64,000 nt of DNA from Tricholomella constricta (Eukaryota; Basidiomycota; Agaricomycetes; Agaricales; Lyophyllaceae), in contig JAACJP010000027.1 of assembly GCA_013368375.1 (NCBI GenBank), positions 310,001 to 374,000 of the forward strand, in the 5' to 3' direction. Below are positions 55,650-64,000 of the stretch, one piece after another; position 1 is the stretch's first letter, and every line of letters starts with the position of its first letter. A model generated the notes under the pieces. It was not told the origin of the DNA and searched no databases. It saw nothing but the letters and a program-made list of their open reading frames with translations. A program made the translations under genes and the position numbers.

Positions 55650-56750
55650 ATGCCTTACTCCCCATTACTGCGCCGACTGTCGGCAGAATGGTCCGCTCGT
55701 ACACGTGGCGTCCGAGGGGTTCGTCTATCTCCCCAGAAGGCTCGTTCAACAGCCTGGACCTGTTCTGAAGCGCACCTGGATCGCATTAATGCTACGATCG
55801 CTCATGCCTGGCGTCGCTCCACTTCCACGCACTACGCTCGATACATAGATGAATTCATTTCCTTCTGTTCCGGGAACGGCGTTCCTGCGAGCGCATGCCT
55901 TCCCGCCTCCGAACCGCTCTTATGCGCTTTCGCGTCGTCTTTCGCTGGCAATCTCGCTGGTCGGACCATTCGAAATAAATGTTCAGCTATCAGGAAATGG
56001 CACATCGCGAACGGACTGCACTGGCATGGCGGGACTCAGCTCGCCTATGTCATCAAAGGAGCCGAAAACTTACGTCCTGCTTCCTCTATTCAACCGCTGC
56101 GTCCCGCAGTCACTGCGGACATGCTGAGCGCCCTGACCTCCGCTCTTGACCCTCATGATCCTCTCGATGCGTGTGTGCTGTTCGTAGCCACTACTGCTTT
56201 CTGGGGCCAAATCCGGCTCGGTGAGCTGTTACCAACCAAGGAGAGTGACACTACCTGCGCTCTCGTTCCGAGCTGGAAGGACTTGGGAACCCCCAATCTC
56301 GCCGGCTCGCAAATCCTGCATCTTCCGAGGACTAAGACTGGTGGTACGAGGGGCGAGAGTGTCCTCATCACTCGCCAATCCTCTCTCGACCCTATCGCTT
56401 TCCTTAATAGTCACCGAGAGCTTAACGGCGATACTACTTCGATTTTAGCATCGTGTCGCCTTCCTTCCGGGGAACTTAGAGCCTTGACGCGGCGTAAATT
56501 CATCGCTCGTTGCAACGGCATACTTGCTCCTGCGGGTTTCCCTCACATCTCTGGTCACTGCTTTCGTATCGGCGGTACTACACACCTTTTGCTGGCGGGC
56601 GTCCCTCCAGATATTGTCAAACTCATGGGACGCTGGTCGTCCGACTCATTTCTACGCTACTGGCGCTCCCTCGAGATCATCGCTCCTCTTTACGCAGAGT
56701 TGCTTAACCCCATTGGCTCAAGCTGGGGGGGTGTTCACCATCCGGCTTAA
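55650..56750 (+). CDS. Tyrosine recombinase, element 2
   Basis: 366 aa from the ATG at 55650 (MPYSPLLRRLSAEW). The catalytic residues are the first Arg in WGQIRLGELLP, HxxR in SGHCFRIGGTT, Trp in GRWSSD and Tyr in FLRYW. It is uninterrupted and very similar to the element 1 enzyme in the catalytic half, more diverged in the N-terminal SAM-like half. Confidence 0.93.
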   Translation: MPYSPLLRRLSAEWSARTRGVRGVRLSPQKARSTAWTCSEAHLDRINATIAHAWRRSTSTHYARYIDEFISFCSGNGVPASACLPASEPLLCAFASSFAGNLAGRTIRNKCSAIRKWHIANGLHWHGGTQLAYVIKGAENLRPASSIQPLRPAVTADMLSALTSALDPHDPLDACVLFVATTAFWGQIRLGELLPTKESDTTCALVPSWKDLGTPNLAGSQILHLPRTKTGGTRGESVLITRQSSLDPIAFLNSHRELNGDTTSILASCRLPSGELRALTRRKFIARCNGILAPAGFPHISGHCFRIGGTTHLLLAGVPPDIVKLMGRWSSDSFLRYWRSLEIIAPLYAELLNPIGSSWGGVHHPA

Positions 56751-56815
56751 CTACGTTAGGGGGTCATCTACACAGGTGCTGACGCGCCGTTTGGCTTCTC
56801 ACGTTCGGGTTATCC

Positions 56816-56959
56816 TTTTGCGCCTGTGTGGCTGTCATACCCCCTAGGTCGTCTCGCCGAAGGTCGGCTTGATGCCTAACCCCCCTTAGTGAAAGAGCTT
56901 GTAAAGTAAATTGGAACTTTGATTATGTTCGGATCGGAATGCGCAAGGAACAGACGAAA
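56816..56959 (+). repeat. B1 split direct repeat, element 2
   Basis: Matches 57243..57395 with small differences (GGAACTTT against GGACTTT; GGAATGCG against GGAACGCG). Confidence 0.93.
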
Positions 56960-57156
56960 TGAACGTCCTCTGAAAGGAGGCACGGGATGAAAGAGGAACG
57001 CGTTTCGGGGCGTGACCAGCGCAGGGATCACGCCCCTTGATCTTGAACTATCACCTACGTGGGTTCATCTCCGGTCCCTCGTCGGCTCGTCCTGCGCCTA
57101 CACGCGCTACGTGCCTTCTACAACCTGAGAATATATTCCTTGAAACATTAGCTTGG
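56960..57156 (+). repeat. A2 split direct repeat, element 2
   Basis: Second copy of A1 directly after B1; followed by an 86-bp linker. Confidence 0.95.
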
Positions 57157-57242
57157 CCCCCTCTCCCTTATTTTTATTTATCCTTACACTAATTACCTAA
57201 CCATTTTTCCTGTTTACTCTGTTCTTTCGCTCTGACAACCTG

Positions 57243-57395
57243 CGGGTTATCCTTTTGCGCCTGTGTGGCTGTCATACCCCCTAGGTCGTCTCGCCGAAGG
57301 TCGGCTTGATGCCTAACCCCCCTTAGTGAAAGAGCTTGTAAAGTAAATTGGACTTTGATTATGTTCGGATCGGAACGCGCAAGGAACAGACGAAA
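57243..57395 (+). repeat. B2 split direct repeat, element 2
   Basis: Terminal B copy; the right edge is uncertain by about 4 bp because of the A-run. Confidence 0.9.
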
Positions 57396-58051
57396 ATGAA
57401 GTTGGGCGCCACGAGTCGCAACTCTAATTGAGTCCTTCGCTCTGATTACGAGTCTGCCAAGGTCCGTGCGTTTACAGAAGTCACATGATCGTGGAATTTT
57501 ACACGCTATATAAGCACCCTCTTGCTCATTTTTCTGTTTCTTCGATTCTTCCACAATCAAAATCGCCAATGACGATAACTCGTGGTGCAGAGAGATGAGC
57601 ACGACCCCCCTTCGGGTTGGGTCTGGCACTGACATCGCCCGTTCGGCACCGCATACCTTGTTTACTCAAAGGGACGGGCTAGGACTTTTCTGACGGCGTC
57701 CATTTTTGATTGTGGGACGGATGGCTTGCTTCCAAGCGCGTGTGTGTTGATATATTGTTATTGGTGTAACTGAATACACTTTGGACATCTTATTTCTCAT
57801 GTTGCTTCAACTGTGGTGCGAGGGCATACTTGATCGACCTAGGGCTTTGGGAATAACTGTGCTATGAAGTCGCGCTTTCCGGAGATGGAGTACCCACACG
57901 ACAAGTGCTCGACATTCAACACCGATCAAGCCATACACATTCATCTCGACCTGTACAAGTGTTTTACAACAATACGTATGTTATGTTATCATCCAACTCC
58001 ATGGTAGTATACATACACCTTCGAGCTCTTATCTTCTAGTGCTATGCTAAT
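57396..58051. other. Intergenic between retrotransposon 2 and the karyopherin gene
   Basis: A TATATAAGC motif at 57510 and a short frame after ATG 57569 could be a small gene, but nothing supports it. No repeat seen. Confidence 0.4.
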
Positions 58052-61000
58052 CTACATGGACACGGAAGCATATCCGAATCCAGAGCCTTCAAGACCCCTT
58101 GCAACAAGCGTGAACTGATTCGCAGCGTCTCGCGTCTTCTTGAGCGAGCGTGAGCTTTAAAGTCAAGTCATCAACAGGACTCAAAGATCAGACATCGATA
58201 AAAGAAACGGGGAAAACGCACCTCATGACGGCCTTGACAAACTTTTCTTTCACCTCCGGCGTAGCCTTCGATGGAATGAAATCGTCCTAAAAGATTTATT
58301 GCATTATTCAGAACCATCCATCGGCGGAACAGCAGGAGTCGACTCACAGCAAACAATATCTCCCTCGTCCATTGCGCAGCTATGGCACCCCCTGCTCCAC
58401 CGCCACTACCGCTTCCTCCACCAGCCCTACTCAAAAGCGTACCCAATATCTCTATCAAATTTGGTACGACGCTGTTCAAAGGCCCCTTGCGTCAATAGCG
58501 AGTTCAATCGAGTGGGCAAGGAGTGATGAGACACAGACCTCCGAGGTGCTACGCTCGCGAACCCTTCCAAGGCTGCCTTCATGATGCTCCGCCCGTGGAC
58601 CTGCAACAGCTGTTCCTTCTCTGCTGACAGCGACTCCTCCACTGAGCTCCGATTGATGAGAGTACACTACCACCAAGTGATCGAGGTCAGCTCGAAGTAG
58701 ACACCAACAATCTCGAAGGGGCGACGTACCAGGAAATTGCAGGCCTGCACCAGGGAGTATCGCTCCTGAAGGGAGAGGGCCTTGACGGCACAATTTAACA
58801 ACGCATCCAGGGCTCCGGGTGGCAAGGTGTAGAATGAACGCGTAAAGTCTTGGGCCGTCTGCACAAGGAACAAGTAAGCAATCACGTACGAACAAGCCAA
58901 CCTGAGATCCGGGGTTAACATACTCTATCCATACAAACGAAGAACTCCTGTACGATATCCGGGTTCTGGGCAGGCAAACGAGCACACATCAATCAGTGTG
59001 ATTCTCCAAGAAACAGAGGAAATCAAATCGTCGCTCACGTCCTCCATCGCACCCGTTATCGCCATCGTGCCAAGCGCACATTCCAACAGGATCGGCAGGG
59101 CACTCGCGACGATGGCTTCCGCCTCTGGCGTCGGCCCCGTCTTGACATGCGGTCCGCTGAGCAACACGGGTGGCGGCGGGTTCAGCTGTGCGATCAGGAT
59201 TGCAGCCAGGGACAACCACGCTGCGGTCAGCTGGCGTCGCGATGCGATGCACACGAGCTCCAGCAGAGGCCCGGCAGGGAGGCTGATGAGCGTCGTATCG
59301 TTCGGGAGGCAGGTGATCGATTTGAAGAGCTCGCTCAATGCCTGACAGGGTTAGTTATGGTCAGAGAAACGATGCGCGTCGAGCGAAGAGGGGAAGGTGG
59401 AAGTACGTTACTGATGCTGGCATCTGTGGACCATAGTTCGACCACCCCGCGTAGTGCGGCAGATATCGATTCCCGCAGCTTGATGGTACGCGGATCGTCC
59501 CTTGCACGCGCCATGTCGTCTAGTTTGGCCTGCGACTCTGAATCACGCTCTCCAAGTATCACCAGGCCGTCTGTTGATCGTGTTAACCCCTTCGCGACGC
59601 CGGAAAGGATTTCGAGCTGGTGTATCGTTATTGTACGGGCTTCTTCAGGCAGCTTGGAAAAAAGTGCTTGACAGTAATGAACACAATTCAGGATTAAAAG
59701 GAGTTGCATACCAAAGCCGATGACTGTAAAGCTTCGGCGAGCTTCTGCACGATCGGGTCAACGATAGCCTGTCACCAGAGTAAGAAACTGAAAACGTAGA
59801 TAGGAGAAATAGGCACCTCTGTCGGTGCAATCTCTTCATGTGCAGGCAATGCTTGAATGACACTAGCGATAGATTGTACAACCTTGCCCTTCTCTGAATC
59901 CTACGTTCCGAAAATCAGTTAAACCGTGAAAACTGATGGTATAGACAAAACCAAGCACATACAGGTATGCTGCCCAGTGCCGCGTGAAGTTCAGCGAATG
60001 CTCCAATCTCCGGGGCCAGCGCTTTCCGGTTGGCGTCACAGAGGTTGCGCAGGGCATTCGCAGCTTGGAGACATAGTGATGGGTCGGTGAGGGCCGAGGC
60101 GACGTACGTCAAGACGCTCATGAGGAGACCAGGGGTTTCGAATGGCTGGCTGGCAAACCAAGATGAGTATGTGCCTTGAGAGGGAGGAGCGTTTAGCGTG
60201 AGAGTCACTCTCAAGAAAGAGTAAGAAATACCGATGAGGCCAAGAGTTGTGCGACGTATCCGACTGGCGCCAGTGGAAGGCAGTCGCCCAAGGATCTCGG
60301 GGCTAAATATTCGCGGGAGATGGGGTGTTTTCTCCAGGTCGAGAGCTTCTTGGATAGATGTGATACAATGCAAAGTTGCTTCTATTTCCTACATTCGCGA
60401 TAGTTCAGCTCCTGCAAGGAAAGGCAATCTCAAGGATACGGACCTCCCAGCCATCGTTTTCCTGTCTGGATGCAACGCGTTGAGCAACGTCGCCCACGTA
60501 GTACCCTAGCATGTCGTGTCGAAGGACGTAGTAACTGAAGTACCACCATTTTCTGATGAGAGAGTTCCGCTGAACAGAGCAAAAACAAACTTACGCGTTG
60601 ATGAGGGTGTCACCGATGTCTCTGCGATACCTGAAAACGGATAAGAAGTTGGTGGGAAATCATTGAATCCAAGGGGCAACTTACACCTGGAACTTGTCCA
60701 CCTGGTCTGATACAACTCACAATGAGCGACACCGTGATGAGCCATTGAGAATTCGGAGCGCACCTTTCGACCATCCGCTGCCCTTTGCCGGGAATGCCGC
60801 TTTCCTTCGTAGCACATGGACCAGTTCGCTGTACACCGCCTTAGCCATTGCCTGTGCGTCAGCACCCGCATCGAGGCCGGCAGCGTCCGAATTCTGCTCC
60901 CGACCTTCCGGGATATAATAATCCGTGCTCCACAGAGCTTCCTGGAAGAGGTACCAGAACCCAAGCGTCATCTCGCTCTCTTCCTCATCCACGCCATAGT

Positions 61001-62311
61001 ATCCCGGAAGTCCCGTATAGGCTAGAAGGAGCCGCAGGAATGATTGCGTGAGCTGCCCCCGCGTTTTTACTGGGAGGTCAGCGACGCCTGGTGGTGATGG
61101 CACGAGGGGAACGACAGGGGTGGTCGACGCGATGTGGGTGGCTATGTAAGAGGTGGAGTGGTCGCCGAGTGCGACGAGAAGCTTGCAAAATGAATGGGAA
61201 ATCTCGTCGACATCGCCCGAGCTGAGCGTATTCTCCACAATTTTACCGCCCCGCAAGTCCATCCACGCCAAAAGAGGCTCTGTGAGTGTGCGACTGCCAG
61301 ATCCGTCGGAAAGCGCAGACTTCGTCATGATCTCCTGCAGCGCATCTGATGCGGCCTCAAAGGTTACGCTGTCTGATATCGCCCGATCGAGGAGGGAGAT
61401 GAGGAGAGGTATCAGAGGCGTGATGTCGTTGGATGGGATCGTGGACATCCATGCCTGCAGACACCGCAATGCCGACGGGATATCCTGTGACGACTCAAGC
61501 GACGATCGGACGGCTTGAACGACCATCGGGATGGCGTCCTTGAGTGATTGTTGTATTTGAAGTCTGGAGTGGTACTCAGACAGCAGCGACGAAAGAGGCC
61601 AGATGCTATAACTCACTTACTCGGGCCAAAGAGGTCAGCGTGTCCGACTTCTTCAGCGACGATGGCCAGAAAGTCGTGAATGTGTTCCGTTGGTGCTCCC
61701 TGCCCCGAAAACGACATGACACATGCCAGAATCCAGTCTGGCCACCGGCTGGGGTGTGTCGGCACCAGTTTAAGCGCAAGAGATGAGAGCTGGTGAGTCG
61801 TAAGAAGGCGGTGTACTGCACGAGCGGAGGTCTTACGGCAACGAATAGTTTGCGAAGGATGATCTTACTCCGGCCAGTCGCCATTGAATGCGATGCGAGC
61901 TGCAGAATCAGATCTCGGAGCTGGAGTGCATGTTCTTCAGGAAAAAGGGCCCTGCATCAGGTCGTGTAAGTGGTCCAAACGCGTCGAAACCAGGCATCGC
62001 GTACCAGTCTCTTGCAATCTTCACCTGCGCCGTGTGTGCGCCGAAGAACTGTACATTGGGATCTGGATGGTCCAGAAACGGAATCACCAGCCCCCAAGCC
62101 TCGGGTCGTTTCTGGAGTTCAAAGAGCTCGTGTTGGAGTCGTTTAAGGTCTTCAGGAGTCGTTGATATCGTTGGAGGCGCGTAGGCCTGCTGGATCAACT
62201 AGAATAAGGCAGTGAGCCTTCTGCACTTGCAAAATTCTAAGATTGACAGACTTGGGCTGCCCTTTCAACATCCAGATGCGATATGACGGGAAGAAAGCTA
62301 GCCTCTGCCAT
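58052..62311 (-). CDS. Importin-13/Kap122-type karyopherin beta, many exons
   Basis: A nuclear transport receptor of the importin-beta superfamily. The first exons were resolved: complement of 62252..62311, 62005..62198, 61837..61951, 61617..61789, then from 61563 down, with consistent phases. They give MAEASFLPVISHLDVERAAQ, LQHELFELQKRPEAWG (the N-terminal Ran-binding region) and HPDPNVQFFGAHTAQVKIARDW. LKLVPTHPSRWPDWILACV and VAEEVGHADL follow, both characteristic of importin-13/Kap122. Later come EMTLGFWYLFQEALW and internal HEAT-like helices through 58.3-60.9 kb. The last exon ends KTRDAANQFTLVARGLEGSG and GYASVSM, with the stop at 58052. Many short introns remain unplaced, so treat this as a span. 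Total length is expected near 1,000 aa. Confidence 0.9.
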
Positions 62312-62639
62312 GGAGGTATTATGGATTCTGCGAATATATGATACAAGCAAAGAGACGTTGAGGACTAACAAAGGAGGGTCAACAAAACTTGCAAGTTTTG
62401 TGACTGTGGGAGAATATAATGTAAGTCGTCGGTCATCGAACTGACTTCACATTGAGCGCCACTGCCCCTCGCATGGTCAATGCATTGGCACATCTGTCTT
62501 GCGCTCACACTACCCTGTCGTTTTCCGCCTCGTATCCGTAAATGTCAACGCCGGTCTTCTTAGTTCCTTGGGTCGATTACAGATCCAAGGTGAGCTGCCG
62601 ACGCGACTGAACATGATCGTAACCGAAAACGGGAGACAC
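62312..62639. other. Upstream region of the karyopherin gene
   Basis: Nothing recognised apart from the likely promoter of the leftward karyopherin gene. Confidence 0.4.
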
Positions 62640-63330
62640 GATGACCAGTCTTCAGAGACCGTATTGAAGCTCGAGAAGGAGAACGCAGTGTACCGCTTTT
62701 TTTTTCTGACTTTCTGGATTTGAAAGTCGCTGACGCACTCGTCGTGCAGGGAACACTTCAAGTGCTGAAGTCTTGCTGCAATCGCCGTTGACGATGCTCT
62801 TTACCTCCGCCACCGCCGACAACGAAAATTGCCCAGCCGGATTCAGTCACAATTTCGTTCACGACATGGACCCTTTCCTTTGGGTTCTCCTCTATCTTAG
62901 TCTCACGCGCAGCGGCCCAGGTATGCTTCGAGAGGAGCTAAACCTAAGCCACGAGGATTATGCTCCAGATGAGAGCTGGCCCAGACCATCTTCCTAGATT
63001 TCGAGCACATGAACCGGCCTTGATGAACTCAAAGCGACAGTTGTTGCTCGACCGAGACATGTTTTCGAGTGGGGGATTGTTCGGCCTTTCAATCCGTTCT
63101 TTGAACCTTTCAAGCCGCTGGTACGTCTGTGCGAGGAAACACTGCTTTTGGCCTACTATGTGTACAGTGGGAACGAGTACTACTTCAAATCAAATCCATG
63201 CCCACGTTCTTCGTCTCCTTGGAGAGACTCTTTATGCAGTTCAAACGTACCTCGGCTTGGGTCAAGAAGCAGTCCTTACCCCATAAATCGAAAATGTCAT
63301 TGCGAGCGCGGCATGCAGGTCATTGCCAAT
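62640..63330 (+). pseudogene. FunK1 protein kinase pseudogene fragment
   Basis: The order of the family's last exons is recognisable: a decayed 18-codon exon (62642..62689), an intron, GGAACACTTC at 62750 (start of the tail exon, with the following 25 bases lost), then FSHNFVHDMDPFLWVLLYLSL, TRSGPG and REELNLSHEDYAP. Frame changes occur near 62990 and 63080, after which SKRQLLLDRD and IHAHVLRLLGETL appear in other frames. No catalytic exon is present. It is on the plus strand, opposite to the copies at 4.5, 12.1, 34.3 and 36.9 kb. Confidence 0.85.
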
Positions 63331-63870
63331 CATATCCTGTAATGGAGAGACGATCACGCCGCCGAGATCGCTTGCAACACCGTCACCCGCTTTCACGCCG
63401 TCGAGATTCAAGACCGTATTCACAGGCAATTTAAATTAGATTACAACGAACGTACTCGGTTTTTTTTTTTGATAACTCAGAACCAATACTCCGTACGTTC
63501 ATGGACGATGCTGGAGAGCAAGGGTTGCCGGTCAGTAAGCATTCCACATGTAAAAGACTATTGATTGTACTGTATATTATTAGACACAAACAATCACTGT
63601 TATAATCACCATCAGGCGCCTGCAGGCATGCACACGGCTGTCCTATTTTCAGAACAATCACGGCAGTTTAGCGCTGCTGGACTCCTGGGACACAGGATGC
63701 CATTTTTAGAGGTCCAATTGACTGACACCACACTTCTGCCTTGCCGTGACCAGCCATCATCCTATCCTCTCTTCACCAAACTCCCCCCGACTTGACGCTG
63801 TTGGATTCCACTGCGCATCCAACCACACACGTCATTTGTGTAGGCTTCGCTGAGTTTGAACTTGATATCT
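63331..63870. other. Spacer upstream of the second GH79 gene
   Basis: The decayed FunK1 tail may reach about 63430. 63450..63870 has no recognised gene and includes the likely promoter of the gene starting at 63871. Confidence 0.4.
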
Positions 63871-64000
63871 ATGCGAGCCGACTTACTTGCTCTTGGCATC
63901 CTCCAAGCGGTCGGCGTTGCGGAAGCGGTGACAGTTTATGGACAGAAGCCTTTGGTCCCAACAACTACCGCGGCTGCCGCCGACTACACTGGAGCTGCTG
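63871..64000 (+). CDS. Second GH79-like glycoside hydrolase, first 43 codons (runs off window)
   Basis: The ATG at 63871 opens a signal peptide (MRADLLALGILQAVGVAEA), followed by VTVYGQKPLVPTTT and ADYTGAA. This matches the layout of the complete GH79 protein (VTVYYQQGQAPLSATS ... NYTGLAAYN) at 9137..11602. The rest of the gene is beyond the window. The match covers only the N-terminus, so identity is probable rather than certain. Confidence 0.7.
   Translation, partial: MRADLLALGILQAVGVAEAVTVYGQKPLVPTTTAAAADYTGAA

Larger units (their letters stand above)
50807..57395 (+). mobile_element. Ngaro/PAT-type tyrosine-recombinase retrotransposon, element 2 (intact, intron in gag)
   Basis: Same order as element 1: A1 (50807..51003), gag, RT-RNase H, tyrosine recombinase, B1 (56816..56959), A2 (56960..57156), B2 (57243..57395). 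A1 and A2 differ by one base by eye; B1 and B2 differ at about three positions including a 1-base indel. It is therefore older than element 1 but still complete. Outside the first 26 bases of A the repeats do not match element 1, so it belongs to a different family of the same group. TGAA occurs at the left end, the B1-A2 junction and the right end. Confidence 0.93.

Noticed and set aside
57569..57600. Short ATG frame near a TATATAA motif after retrotransposon 2
   Set aside because: Only about ten codons before a stop, with no supported intron.
1..64000. CRISPR arrays, bacterial operons, tRNA and rRNA genes
   Set aside because: The window is eukaryotic. The tandem arrays present have long, irregular units without spacers, and no tRNA cloverleaf or rRNA signature was recognised by eye; a tRNAscan run would settle the former.

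Overview
The window is nuclear DNA of a filamentous basidiomycete, almost certainly an Agaricomycete (mushroom-forming fungus). The evidence is many short GT-AG introns (about 40-60 bp), a reconstructed 60S P1 gene, an expansion of fungal-type (FunK1) protein kinases, a KDZ transposase, and two tyrosine-recombinase retrotransposons. No virus, plasmid, rRNA or tRNA gene was recognised. Exon coordinates were worked out by hand from splice sites and checked by reading phase.

Layout. 0-2.9 kb: two direct-repeat FunK1 kinase genes (the first cut by the window edge). 3.2-3.8 kb: ribosomal P1. 4.2-7.3 kb: a complete 821-aa FunK1 gene plus a relic of another. 8.0-9.0 kb: inverted-repeat, GC-rich palindromic DNA. 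9.1-11.6 kb: a complete secreted, probably GPI-anchored GH79 glycoside hydrolase. 12.1-13.7 kb: a FunK1 pseudogene. 15.3-18.7 kb: an intact 971-aa KDZ-type DDE transposase. 19.2-26.5 kb: three intact but unrecognised or weakly recognised genes (one with an HMG-box-like segment) separated by two tandem-repeat blocks.

26.75-33.82 kb: nested mobile DNA. A long-TIR, foldback-like element with a 6-bp target duplication has a Ngaro/PAT-type retrotransposon (gag, RT-RNase H, tyrosine recombinase, split direct repeats) inserted in its centre. 34.3-38.6 kb: two more FunK1 copies, the second with a 604-bp TIR element ending 2 bp after its stop codon. 39.3-41.3 kb: a P-type ATPase pseudogene. 41.6-50.5 kb: a single-pass membrane protein, a stand-alone adenylate-forming enzyme, and tyrosyl-DNA phosphodiesterase (TDP1) with ubiquitin-interacting motifs. 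50.8-57.4 kb: a second, diverged Ngaro-type element whose gag contains an intron. 58.1-62.3 kb: an importin-13/Kap122-type karyopherin. 62.6-63.3 kb: FunK1 debris. 63.9 kb to the end: the first codons of a second GH79 gene.

Conserved housekeeping genes (P1, TDP1, karyopherin, probably GH79 and the adenylate-forming enzyme) therefore alternate with repeat-rich accessory blocks. In those blocks FunK1 copies duplicate, decay and exchange exons. The four reverse-strand FunK1 copies show all four combinations of two catalytic-exon types and two tail-exon types, which points to recombination or gene conversion among paralogues.
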